Source of the DNA: Mesonia ostreae
GTDB lineage: Bacteria; Bacteroidota; Bacteroidia; Flavobacteriales; Flavobacteriaceae
Direction of reading: 5' to 3'
Length of the DNA stretch: 64,000 nt
NCBI RefSeq assembly: GCF_031845265.1
Contig: NZ_JAVRBG010000012.1
Location: 1-64,000, forward strand
Shown here one piece after another: positions 17,358 to 25,514 of the stretch (position 1 is the first letter of the stretch; each line of letters starts with the position of its first letter). The notes beneath the pieces were generated by a model. It made no database searches. It saw nothing but the letters and a program-made list of their open reading frames with translations, and had not been told where the DNA came from. The translations under genes were made by a program, and so were the position numbers.

Positions 17358-19478
17358 TTAAGTAGTAATTTTTTGTTTCTTAAAAAGCTCTCCTGCTTTT
17401 AATTTTTTAAAGTATTCGCGTAAGTCTTCACGCACTTCTCCAGAGAGAATATACATTCCTATAATATTAGGGAAAGACATGGCTAAAATCATCATATCTG
17501 AAAATACAAGTACTGCACCTAAACTAATAGAAGCACCAACTACTACAAATACTAAAAATAACATTTTATAAATAAATTCTGATTTGTTGCTGCGACCAAA
17601 CAAGTAAGTCCAAGCTCTCATTCCATAATAAGACCAAGAAATCATCGTAGAGAAAGCAAACAAGAATACCGCTACAGACAATACATAGGGAAACCAAGAA
17701 ATTACACTTGCAAAAGCTTCCGAAGTCAATTGGACTCCGCCAATTCCTTCTACCTCGTGCATTCCAGTAAAAATTAATACCAAAGCAGTTAATGTACACA
17801 CCACAACTGTATCAATAAAAGGCTCTAGCAAAGCTACAAAACCTTCAGAGGGGGGATGATTTGTTTTTGCTGCACTGTGGGCAATTGCTGCCGATCCAAC
17901 TCCCGCTTCATTAGAAAATGCTGCACGTTGAAACCCTACAATTAAAACCCCAATCACACCTCCTTTAAGAGCGGTGGGATTAAATGCGCCATCAAAAATA
18001 GCGGTAAATGCTGGGCCTATGTTTTCTATATTTATTCCTATCACTACTAAAGCTCCTAATACGTAAACAGCAGCCATAAATGGAACTACTTTCCCCGTTA
18101 CTTTAGCGATACTGCTAATTCCTCCAATAATTACAACACCTACCAATACAGAGACGATGAGACCAAACCAAAATCCGTTTCCTACCAAAGCAGGAAATTG
18201 ACCCGATAAAATCTCAAAAGATTGGTTGGCTTGAAACATGTTTCCTCCTCCAAAAGAGGCTCCTACTCCCAATACAGCAAAAAACCCTGCTAAAAACTTA
18301 CCTAAACCTGCTAAATTTCTTTTCTCCAATCCGTAGCGGAGGTAATTCATAGGTCCTCCAAATATTTTTCCTTCTTTACTAATAAATCTATATTTTACTC
18401 CCAAGGTACATTCTACAAATTTGGAAGACATTCCCAAAAATCCAGCTAAAACCATCCAAAAAGTTGCTCCTGCTCCTCCTAAAGAAATGGCGACTGCGAC
18501 TCCAGCAATATTCCCTAATCCTACCGTAGCAGAAACTGCTGTAGATAACGCTTGAAAGTGTGTGATACTTCCTGGCGCATTTGGATCATCATATTTCCCT
18601 TTTGCCAATTCTAAAGCGTGGCCAAAACCTCTAAAGTTAATAAAGCCCATTCTAATCGTAAAAAATGCTGCTCCTACCACCAACCATACCACAATAAAAG
18701 GAATATTATGAGATTGTGGGTCCCCATTAGGATGCGTTAAAATAACCGGCTCATCATACTTTAAACGTGCAAAGTAATGCGCTCCTGTTTCTATTAAATC
18801 TTGTGTGTTTGTATAATCAAAAATACTTTGTCCTTCTTCTACTAAATGCTCTAACTTTCCACTAGTAGTCGATTTTACTTCCATATCTCCCATTTTTTCT
18901 GAAGAGATTACAGCGATAAGATCTCCTTTGGCTACGTGAGAACCTTCAGCAACATTCCAGGATTTAAGAATAAATTTATCTTCTATTCCGTTTTCCCAAC
19001 CTGGAATAGATACATTTTTTTGATCGGCATACACAATAGGGTCATACACGCCCATCGCGGTAAATGGATCCCAAAAAAGAATAGCGCCCATATTAGCCAC
19101 AATTGGGGTAAAGGCACCATTAAAGTTTTCTGTTATTGATTCCGCTGGAATACGGTAGGATTTAGTGACCGTGTTTTGAGCAGCATCGGTAATAATTACC
19201 GTATAATCTATTCCTTCGGTTAAATTTGATGCTTTATTTGAAGTTAATGGAGTTTGTTGATTGCTCCATTTATACGTATATGGCGCAACTCCTCCTTGCA
19301 CTTTTAATCTTATTTCTCCGTCATTAATAAGGTCTGATGGGTTGATTAATTCAGACTTTACTTTTAAAGCCTGACTATCGGTATCTCCTGTATTGTCTTG
19401 TGCTTTAACATTAACTTGGGCCTGAATTGCAACTAGTGTAGTACATAAAAATAATGCTGAAAGTAGGTACTTTCTCAT
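17358..19478 (-). CDS. Sodium:alanine symporter (AGCS) with SprB-like and lipoyl-like N-terminal domains
   Basis: This 706-residue protein is much longer than usual AGCS carriers (about 450-550). It starts with a signal peptide (1-20, ending AIQAQ). A SprB-like repeat follows (about 40-110: GGVAPYTYKWSNQ, YTVIITDAAQNT), then a lipoyl/biotinyl-like beta domain (about 160-225) with EGSHVAKGDLIAVISSEK and SGKLEHLVEEGQSI. From about 260 it is a multi-pass AGCS carrier with signature segments SATVGLGNIAGVA and QRAAFSNEAGVGSAAIAH. K195 lies near the position of the modified Lys in lipoyl domains. The carrier part should import amino acid with sodium. A close paralogue lies at 23338-25446. Confidence 0.9.
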   Translation of the reverse strand: MRKYLLSALFLCTTLVAIQAQVNVKAQDNTGDTDSQALKVKSELINPSDLINDGEIRLKVQGGVAPYTYKWSNQQTPLTSNKASNLTEGIDYTVIITDAAQNTVTKSYRIPAESITENFNGAFTPIVANMGAILFWDPFTAMGVYDPIVYADQKNVSIPGWENGIEDKFILKSWNVAEGSHVAKGDLIAVISSEKMGDMEVKSTTSGKLEHLVEEGQSIFDYTNTQDLIETGAHYFARLKYDEPVILTHPNGDPQSHNIPFIVVWLVVGAAFFTIRMGFINFRGFGHALELAKGKYDDPNAPGSITHFQALSTAVSATVGLGNIAGVAVAISLGGAGATFWMVLAGFLGMSSKFVECTLGVKYRFISKEGKIFGGPMNYLRYGLEKRNLAGLGKFLAGFFAVLGVGASFGGGNMFQANQSFEILSGQFPALVGNGFWFGLIVSVLVGVVIIGGISSIAKVTGKVVPFMAAVYVLGALVVIGINIENIGPAFTAIFDGAFNPTALKGGVIGVLIVGFQRAAFSNEAGVGSAAIAHSAAKTNHPPSEGFVALLEPFIDTVVVCTLTALVLIFTGMHEVEGIGGVQLTSEAFASVISWFPYVLSVAVFLFAFSTMISWSYYGMRAWTYLFGRSNKSEFIYKMLFLVFVVVGASISLGAVLVFSDMMILAMSFPNIIGMYILSGEVREDLREYFKKLKAGELFKKQKITT

Positions 19479-19720
19479 AAGATATAATTATTTATTAAAT
19501 AAATTTCGGAAAGGATTAAGTTTAATCCGCAGCAATATCAAAAAAAAACTTCCTATATCAAAGTATTTGCTCTTAAAATGTAAAGATTATGTTAAGGAGT
19601 AATGGTATTTAAAAAAAAGTTTTCCGAAGATAAAAAACTTCTTTTAATAGATCACCATACAGCAATAAGAACTAATTAGTTGAAATTTTGTGTTGGAAAG
19701 AAATCCGCTTCAGCTTGGGT

Positions 19721-19942
19721 TTACAAATCAAAAACAGAAGTTCGCTTGGTATAAACCAGATCTTTTAACCTAAGCCAGAAAGCCAAGGTTAAGTAAACCG
19801 CAAAGCCAATTCCTAAGGTTGCAAATGACAAGTAAATGAAAAAGAGGCGCACACTTTTTACCTTCATTCCCAAGCGGTCTGCAAAACGGGAGCTCACATA
19901 AAAACCGTTACGTTCAAAATAATACCTTATGGGAGAAACCAT
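19721..19942 (-). CDS. PspC-domain membrane protein
   Basis: This 73-residue protein resembles the PspC family: an N-terminal part with RNGFYVSSRFADRLGMKVKSVRLFF and one or two membrane segments (FFIYLSFATLGIGFAVYLTLAFWL). PspC proteins respond to membrane stress in other bacteria; the role in Bacteroidota is not settled. An earlier in-frame ATG exists at 19964-19966, but a strong promoter (-7 box at 19964-19971) would start transcription downstream of it. The ATG at 19940-19942 (MVSPIRYYF) is therefore preferred. It stands alone between the symporter and the dodecin gene. Confidence 0.75.
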   Translation of the reverse strand: MVSPIRYYFERNGFYVSSRFADRLGMKVKSVRLFFIYLSFATLGIGFAVYLTLAFWLRLKDLVYTKRTSVFDL

Positions 19943-19963
19943 ACTTCTATCTCTGCTTTTATA

Positions 19964-19995
19964 CAAATATACTACGAAAACAAACTTAACTCAAA
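19964..19995 (-). promoter_or_regulatory. Promoter of the PspC-like gene
   Basis: On the minus strand TTTG (19992-19995) is followed after 20 bp by TATATTTG (19964-19971), matching the Bacteroidota consensus. Transcription would start near 19957, leaving a leader of roughly 15 nt before the ATG at 19942. Confidence 0.75.
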
Positions 19996-20383
19996 TCATT
20001 AGCTAAAAATCATGTCAAGTTTAAAAACCGTAAGAGTCCGGTTTAAAAATAATCTAAAGTTAATGAGCTTCTCAAATGTATGAAATCTAACTAGATTTTA
20101 TAATTGCTAGCCTGCTTTGTTGAAAATGATTTTTTCGAGAATGAGAAGATACTTTTATTTTAAATTGCTACTGTTTAAAAGTTAGTTAAAATCAAGTCTT
20201 GATTCTTGGTTCTAAAAACCTAGCAATCTTGGTTCTTTATCGAACAACGATGTTTCAAAATATCTGCTTTAGGATTATTTAATAAAACCTGCGAATTAGT
20301 GATATAGTTTTGTTAAATATTTTGCAGCAACACTTGTATTAAGTAATTTAGGCTTAATTGTTTAACTAATAAAAACTAAACCT
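19967..20383. other. Gene-free interval between the PspC-like gene and dodecin
   Basis: No gene was seen in these 417 bp. The left end holds the PspC promoter. Around 20014-20046 there is an imperfect AT-rich inverted repeat (AAAACCG and CGGTTTAAA). A TAGTTTTG box at 20305-20312 fits the -7 element of a plus-strand promoter for dodecin with a leader of about 65 nt, but no good -33 element was found. The middle is AT-rich without visible structure. Confidence 0.5.
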
Positions 20384-20584
20384 ATGTCAATTGTAAAAAT
20401 TATTGAAATAATCGCAAGTTCTAACAAAAGTTTCGACGATGCTGTAAATAATGCAGTAAGCGAGGCGGCGAAAAGTGTTAAAAATATCAAATCTGTTTAC
20501 GTAAAAGAAATGAAAGCTAAAGTAGAAAATAATAAGATTGAATCTTACCGAGTGACTACAAAAATTTCTTTCGTAAAAGAATAA
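20384..20584 (+). CDS. Dodecin family protein
   Basis: This 66-residue protein has the dodecin fold signature: strand MSIVKIIEIIASS, helix KSFDDAVNNAVSEAAKSV, then two strands (SVYVKEMKAKVENNKI and ESYRVTTKISFV). Dodecins assemble into hollow dodecamers that store flavin or related ligands. The Trp that stacks on flavin in characterised dodecins is not present (no Trp in the sequence), so flavin binding cannot be assumed. It is a single gene with its own terminator. Confidence 0.88.
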   Translation: MSIVKIIEIIASSNKSFDDAVNNAVSEAAKSVKNIKSVYVKEMKAKVENNKIESYRVTTKISFVKE

Positions 20585-20605
20585 ATAGTTTCTTTATAAA
20601 TTATT

Positions 20606-20639
20606 AAATAGCCTGCAGCCTTAAGCTTGCAGGCTATTT
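20606..20639 (+). terminator. Bidirectional terminator between dodecin and DUF2851 genes
   Basis: A perfect 12-bp stem, AAATAGCCTGCA (20606-20617) with TGCAGGCTATTT (20628-20639), ends in a T run. The minus-strand DUF2851 gene stops inside it (20634), so it serves both convergent genes. Confidence 0.88.
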
Positions 20640-21908
20640 TATTAATAAATTTAAACCTACGGCGCAGTGCAAACATTTATTTTTATCACAATAATTAGGC
20701 TTTAAATGCAATAAGGCCTGTGACTCTAATGCCGATGTTGCCATTTTGGGACGCAACTCATTAAACTTTTTAATGGTGGCATTTTTCTCTTTTGGCAACT
20801 CATTTAATAGAGAAAAACATTCTTCCGTAGCCGAACCACCTTTTAAACTTGCAAAATGAAATTTTAAAGGTACAATGCTATTAATAATCAATAAATCGAT
20901 AAAGCCTGTAGACAATACTTTGGCACTGCTTTTACTTTCTTTCCCAAAGTTGAAATGATTTTTCCAATATGCAGAAACCTCAACTTTAAATAACGCGTGA
21001 ATTTCTTTTCTGCTTTTTAGCTGCATCAATTCCAAAAATATATTTTGAGTAGTAGCATAGATAAAAGCGAGTTGAGCTAATCGAATCGTTGGAAAATTAT
21101 GTGGTCTTAATCTAAAAAACTCCACTTGCTGCTCTAGCGGCTCCAATTTATATTTTATCTTTTGATAGTCAAAGCTCTCTTTGAGTCGAAGCGCATACAC
21201 ATCGTCACAGGCATCAGGAAACATACCTAACATACCAAAAAACAAAGCTTCTAGCTGTTCTTTATTTCTCGTTTTTCTTACTACGGAAAAAGGGAGTGCA
21301 GAAGCCATCTCGTGAAATGCTTTTCCATTAACATTCAAACCAAAGCTTTTTGCTAATAACTGAAAACATACCGCTTCCCAGTCATTTCTGGAAGAAACCA
21401 AGGCTGCCTGAATCACTTTCGCTTTTTCTTGCAAACGTTCTATATATAAACGCTCCAACCAATTTTCGACAATAAAAGAAGAAACAGAAGCAAGGTTTTT
21501 CTCGCAGTTGATCCAATTGTAATTCGATTTCTCTACTAATTTCAGATAGTTATTTAACGCTTCCGCGGAAGCAAAATCAGATAACTGCAAAGTCGCAATT
21601 GGCGTATTATTCTCTCTATAAACCTCTACATCGTGTTTCCAAACCACGTGTAAAATAACATTATCGTACGCAGCATCTTCTTCATGATGATGTGCGTACC
21701 AATCGCTAGACTTAATATGAATCTCTACGTTGCCTGCCCAAACTTGACCTCCAATATTCAGTTTTGCATTAAAAAAATCTGGCCCAGACTTTGTTTCATT
21801 ATGGTTTCCCACTTTAAGGATTTGGATTGTTTCTCCTTGAGTGGTAAGGGCGTGCAAAAAGTCAAACTTTTTAAACTTCCATAAATAATGTAGAAAATCT
21901 TCTTTCAC
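20634..21908 (-). CDS. DUF2851 family protein
   Basis: This 424-residue protein has the features of the DUF2851 family common in Bacteroidota. The N-terminal half holds KSGPDFFNAKLNIGGQVWAGNVEIHIKSSDW and HVVWKHDVEV, and the C terminus carries a Cys cluster (NYCDKNKCLHCAVG). The N-terminal motifs recall PD-(D/E)xK nuclease-like cores (D, then E-x-H-x-K), which is an inference from pattern only. No established function is known to me. It shares the base at 21908 with the SGNH hydrolase stop, so the two genes are tightly coupled. A GC-rich palindrome (21559-21572) lies inside it. Confidence 0.8.
   Translation of the reverse strand: MKEDFLHYLWKFKKFDFLHALTTQGETIQILKVGNHNETKSGPDFFNAKLNIGGQVWAGNVEIHIKSSDWYAHHHEEDAAYDNVILHVVWKHDVEVYRENNTPIATLQLSDFASAEALNNYLKLVEKSNYNWINCEKNLASVSSFIVENWLERLYIERLQEKAKVIQAALVSSRNDWEAVCFQLLAKSFGLNVNGKAFHEMASALPFSVVRKTRNKEQLEALFFGMLGMFPDACDDVYALRLKESFDYQKIKYKLEPLEQQVEFFRLRPHNFPTIRLAQLAFIYATTQNIFLELMQLKSRKEIHALFKVEVSAYWKNHFNFGKESKSSAKVLSTGFIDLLIINSIVPLKFHFASLKGGSATEECFSLLNELPKEKNATIKKFNELRPKMATSALESQALLHLKPNYCDKNKCLHCAVGLNLLIK
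21559..21572. repeat. 14-bp palindrome GCTTCCGCGGAAGC inside the DUF2851 gene
   Basis: This is a perfect palindrome, encoding ASAEA in the DUF2851 protein. The same or near-same sequence recurs inside other unrelated genes of the window at 29724-29737 (perfect), 50300-50313 (one change) and 58092-58103 (12 of 14 bp), and as a core between genes at 15033-15042. Confidence 0.85.
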
Positions 21909-22591
21909 TAGCGTAAAACCATTTGCTGAATTTTAGTATATATTTTTTCTACCCACAACGAGTACATCTTACCGCTGGGATGCAATTCATCTTTGGCGAC
22001 GAGGCTTAAATCTTTAGCTGCTATTTTTGAAATAGGGGTGATATTATAGAACGGGATATCCATCTCTTTAGCAATCTTCCTTGCCGCCTTATTGTATGCC
22101 TTAACTTCTCTAGAAATATTTCTTTTATCAGACGCTTTCCCAAAAGGAGTAACTCCGTAATCTGGGATACTGAGTACAAAAACACTTCGTTTTCCTTGGT
22201 TTCCGTGGGAAATAGCTTTTTCTAAAATTATTTTAAACTCTTTCTTATAAATGGATAATTCATAGCCTTGATATTGATTGTTTACGCCAATAAGCACAGA
22301 AATGATATCGTACTTTTTTTCATCCAACTGCGCTTGCATCGCTTGTAAAAGCTCATCGGAACGCCAACCTGTCTTCGCGATAATTTGGGGCTGTTTTATT
22401 GGCATTCCATTTTTCTCCAACCGAAGTGCCAATTGCATAGGCCAACGTTCACTTTCTAAAACACTTTCTCCTATCGTGTAAGAATCACCCAACGCCAAGT
22501 AACTTATAGCTGCAGTTTCTCGCTGTGCGTAACTAACATTATTAGAAAATGAGAATAAAAGAAAGCCAATAAAATATAGATTTATTTTCAT
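21908..22591 (-). CDS. Secreted SGNH/GDSL hydrolase
   Basis: This 227-residue esterase-type protein is exported by a signal peptide (MKINLYFIGFLLFSFSNNVSYAQ). The blocks of the SGNH family are present: the nucleophile Ser in ALGDSYTIGE, the Asn block as GVNNQ, and the D-x-x-H in DELHPSG. It is most like lysophospholipase/TesA-type enzymes, but the substrate is unknown. The open frame continues upstream to 22864, but that part overlaps the divergent small gene and hides the signal peptide; the ATG at 22589-22591 is preferred. It is followed directly by the DUF2851 gene. Confidence 0.82.
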   Translation of the reverse strand: MKINLYFIGFLLFSFSNNVSYAQRETAAISYLALGDSYTIGESVLESERWPMQLALRLEKNGMPIKQPQIIAKTGWRSDELLQAMQAQLDEKKYDIISVLIGVNNQYQGYELSIYKKEFKIILEKAISHGNQGKRSVFVLSIPDYGVTPFGKASDKRNISREVKAYNKAARKIAKEMDIPFYNITPISKIAAKDLSLVAKDELHPSGKMYSLWVEKIYTKIQQMVLR

Positions 22592-22706
22592 CGCATTAGG
22601 TTTATCTCTTAAAGATAGTATTTTTCTACGGGTTTTTAGTTTTTTCGCTAAAGCGGATTTTTTTACACGCCTAAAAAACGGTATGTTTACTAAAAAATAT
22701 AGGCAT

Positions 22707-22883
22707 ATGGAAGAGCCGGAAAAAACAGAAAAAAACGTTCCCTCAGAAGCTAAGTTTAAGCCTGAAAAAGCCCCTCTCAATCCCATTTTAGGTTTCTTTA
22801 AAACCATGGGAGAATATATTTGGATGGGCGTTTTGGGTATAGGTGCATTTCTCGCTTGGCTCATTTCTTTTCTATTGATATGA
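22707..22883 (+). CDS. Small membrane protein, function unknown
   Basis: This 58-residue protein has a charged, Glu/Lys/Pro-rich N-terminal half and one C-terminal membrane helix (YIWMGVLGIGAFLAWLISFLLI). I do not recognise the family. An in-frame ATG lies 24 bp earlier (22683), but a TATGTTTA box at 22682-22689 could be the -7 element of the promoter, which favours the later start. Its stop codon overlaps the start of the next gene (ATGA), so the two are translationally coupled. Confidence 0.6.
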   Translation: MEEPEKTEKNVPSEAKFKPEKAPLNPILGFFKTMGEYIWMGVLGIGAFLAWLISFLLI

Positions 22884-23248
22884 ATGCCTACGCCTACTTT
22901 TTTCTTAGTTGCGTAACCGCCGCTGCTCTATTCTTTTTAGGTGATTTTTGGGATTGGAATTACCCTTTTTTTCTTCGGAATTATTTTATGGATGTTTTAT
23001 GTATGCCCATTGTCTTTGGGATTATTCATTACAGCTTACGCATGCCTGTGCCACACTTTAAGCTCACTCTTTCTATGATGATTGTTTTAACTACGATGTA
23101 CAGCATTTATTTTGAAGTGATTTTACCTCCATTATCTCCAAGATATACATTTGATTGGTGGGATATTCTCGCTTACACGCTAGGTGCTGGTATTTCTTTT
23201 GCAGTTCAACAATACAGTTTTCAAAATCAGAAAATCTCTAAGAAATAA
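22880..23248 (+). CDS. Hydrophobic membrane protein, function unknown
   Basis: This 122-residue protein has about four membrane segments (AYFFLSCVTAAALFFLGDFW, DVLCMPIVFGIIHYSL, LTLSMMIVLTTMYSIYF, DILAYTLGAGISFAV). It is rich in Trp, Tyr and Phe, with a short basic tail. No catalytic motif was seen and the family was not recognised. The start is the ATG of an ATGA overlap with the upstream small membrane protein; a longer frame from 22820 would overlap that gene by 64 bp. The pair may form one membrane complex. A strong terminator follows at once. Confidence 0.65.
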   Translation: MNAYAYFFLSCVTAAALFFLGDFWDWNYPFFLRNYFMDVLCMPIVFGIIHYSLRMPVPHFKLTLSMMIVLTTMYSIYFEVILPPLSPRYTFDWWDILAYTLGAGISFAVQQYSFQNQKISKK

Positions 23249-23290
23249 AAACCTCAAGACTGAGTTGAACTACAGCACTTGAGGTTTTTT
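23247..23290 (+). terminator. Bidirectional terminator
   Basis: AAAAACCTCAAG (23247-23258) pairs with CTTGAGGTTTTT (23278-23289) over a 19-nt loop, with U tracts on either strand. It separates the plus-strand membrane-protein pair from the convergent second symporter gene, which ends at 23338. Confidence 0.85.
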
Positions 23291-23337
23291 AAATTATATT
23301 TATTCCACTACAGAAAAATCATAACATCTTTAATTTA

Positions 23338-25446
23338 TCAAGATTCACTTTCTCTAAACTTCGGATTGATAAAAATCTCTCCATCTTTAAGTTTCCGAAG
23401 GTAAACTTTCATATCGGCACGCACTTCTGAAGATAAGATATAAAGTCCCACAATATTAGGAAAAGACATCGCTAGAATCATCATATCAGAGAAGCTTAAT
23501 ACCGCTCCTAAACTTACAGATGCTCCCAATACCACAAAGAGCAAGAACATTATTTTATAGATAATTTCAGACTTTTTACTTCTTCCAAAAAGGTACGTCC
23601 AAGAACGCATTCCGTAGTAAGACCAAGACACCATCGTAGAGAATGCAAATAAAAATACTGCAAAAGCCAATACTGCTGGAAACCAAGAAATGACACTTCC
23701 AAAAGCATCTGAGGTTAATTCTACTCCGCCTAAGCCATCTACCTCGTGCATTCCTGTAAAGATAAGAACCAACGCCGTCATGGTACAAACCACCATGGTA
23801 TCTATAAAAGGTTCTACAAGCGAGGTAAAACCATCTGCAATAGGATTGTTTGTCTTAGTAGCACTGTGTGCAATTGCTGCAGATCCCACTCCGGCTTCAC
23901 TAGAAAAAGCTGCACGTTGTAGACCAATAATCAGTACACCTATAAAGCCTCCTTTCATGGCAGTGGCAGAAAAAGCTCCATTGTAAATTGCTGCAAAAGC
24001 GCTTCCTATATTCTCAATATTAAATACTATGACAGTTAAACATCCCAAAATATAAACTACCGCCATAAAAGGGACTACTCTTCCAGTTACGCGGGCAATA
24101 CTATTAATTCCGCCAAGGATTACAGCACCAACCAATAAAGCAAAGACAACCCCAAACCAAAAACCCTGACCTTGTAAAAAAGGAAGTTGCTCAGAAACGA
24201 TTTTAAACGCTTGGTTGGATTGTAACATATTTCCTCCTCCAAAAGAGGCTCCTACTCCTAGTACAGCAAATAAACCTGCTAAGAATTTACCTAAGCCTTT
24301 CATGTTTTTCTTCTCTAAGCCATAACGCAGGTAATTCATAGGTCCTCCAAAAATTCTACCCTCTTCATTAATAAATCGGTATTTAACCCCTAAGGTACAC
24401 TCCACAAATTTTAAAGACATGGCAAAGAAACCTGCCATAAACATCCAAAAAGTTGCTCCAGCACCACCCAAAGAAACCGCAACCGCAACCCCTGCAATAT
24501 TTCCTAAGCCAACGGTTGCCGAAACTGCTGTAGCCATCGCTTGGAAGTGAGTTATACTCCCAGGGGCATCAGGATCATCGTATTTTCCTTTGGCTAAATC
24601 TATAGAATGTTTAAACCCGCTAAGGTTTACAAAGCCTAGTCTAAAGGTAAAAAAGATACTTCCTAAAATAAGCCAAATTACAATGAACGGAATGGCATTG
24701 GTTTTTACATCTCCATTAGGATGTTTTAAAGGCTGTGGTGAATCATAATTAATCTGAGCTAAAAAGTGAGCGCCTTGCTCTACTACATCACTCGTGCTAT
24801 TAGGATCAAAAATTACGTTTCCTTCTTTTACCAAATAATCTAACTTTCCAGAAACCGAAGAGATTACGTCTATTTTCTTACCTTTATCACTGCTAACAAT
24901 AGCAATGACATCTCCTTCGTTCACGCGCTCATTTTCAGGAAAATTCCATTTTTTAAGCGTATAAGCTTCATTACTTGTAGCATCCCAATTAGGAATAGGA
25001 ATTTGAATATAATCTGTATAAACTACGGGGTCGTAAATTCCTAAACTCGCAAAGGGGTCCCAAAATAAAACACTACCTAAAAAATTTACTGCGGGTTGCA
25101 CTCCGCTATTAAAAAACTCTGTAATGGATTCTGTAGGAATTTTAAAATCTTGAGTCGTGGTGTTTCCATTAGCATCTGTCACGGTAACCGAATATGGCAT
25201 ACCTTCAATTAAACCTTTAGATTTTACAGATTCTAAACTGGTTGCTTGGTTAGACCATTTATAGGTGTAGGGAGCTTCCCCACCATTTACCTTAGCTCTG
25301 GCCTTTCCATCGTTTATTTCTGAAGAAGGATTATTGAGTTCTACCCTTAATTGTAATTCTTTAGAAGTAGATAACTCGCCACTTTGTGCTTGCATCTGCA
25401 AGCTTATCCCTATAAAACAGCAAAAAATCAGTAAAATATTTCTCAT
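23338..25446 (-). CDS. Sodium:alanine symporter (AGCS), second copy with the same N-terminal domains
   Basis: This 702-residue paralogue of the carrier at 17358-19478 is collinear with it over its whole length. It has a signal peptide (1-20), a SprB-like repeat (about 45-105: GGEAPYTYKWSNQ, YSVTVTDANGNT), a lipoyl-like domain (about 150-215) with SSDKGKK and SGKLDYLVKEGNVI, and the AGCS carrier from about 250 with the same SATVGLGNIAGVA and QRAAFSSEAGVGSAAIAH segments. K188 matches K195 of the first copy. The residues around the Lys differ between copies while the Lys is kept. It follows the cysteine synthase gene on the same strand after a terminator, so it is probably transcribed alone. Confidence 0.9.
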   Translation of the reverse strand: MRNILLIFCCFIGISLQMQAQSGELSTSKELQLRVELNNPSSEINDGKARAKVNGGEAPYTYKWSNQATSLESVKSKGLIEGMPYSVTVTDANGNTTTQDFKIPTESITEFFNSGVQPAVNFLGSVLFWDPFASLGIYDPVVYTDYIQIPIPNWDATSNEAYTLKKWNFPENERVNEGDVIAIVSSDKGKKIDVISSVSGKLDYLVKEGNVIFDPNSTSDVVEQGAHFLAQINYDSPQPLKHPNGDVKTNAIPFIVIWLILGSIFFTFRLGFVNLSGFKHSIDLAKGKYDDPDAPGSITHFQAMATAVSATVGLGNIAGVAVAVSLGGAGATFWMFMAGFFAMSLKFVECTLGVKYRFINEEGRIFGGPMNYLRYGLEKKNMKGLGKFLAGLFAVLGVGASFGGGNMLQSNQAFKIVSEQLPFLQGQGFWFGVVFALLVGAVILGGINSIARVTGRVVPFMAVVYILGCLTVIVFNIENIGSAFAAIYNGAFSATAMKGGFIGVLIIGLQRAAFSSEAGVGSAAIAHSATKTNNPIADGFTSLVEPFIDTMVVCTMTALVLIFTGMHEVDGLGGVELTSDAFGSVISWFPAVLAFAVFLFAFSTMVSWSYYGMRSWTYLFGRSKKSEIIYKIMFLLFVVLGASVSLGAVLSFSDMMILAMSFPNIVGLYILSSEVRADMKVYLRKLKDGEIFINPKFRESES

Positions 25447-25475
25447 GTAATCCTTGTTATTTTCTAAAATAAGTC

Positions 25476-25506
25476 AAAAAAAATCCTGCATTAAAAGCAG
25501 GATTTT
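25476..25506 (-). terminator. Terminator of the cysteine synthase gene
   Basis: A 10-bp perfect stem, AAAATCCTGC (25480-25489) with GCAGGATTTT (25497-25506), has a 7-nt loop. An A run at 25476-25483 gives the U tract on the minus strand. It lies 9 bp after the stop codon at 25515. Confidence 0.87.
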
Positions 25507-25514
25507 GGTATTTT

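Noticed and set aside
22592..22864. Longer N terminus of the SGNH hydrolase
   Set aside because: It would hide the signal peptide inside the protein and overlap the divergent small membrane gene.
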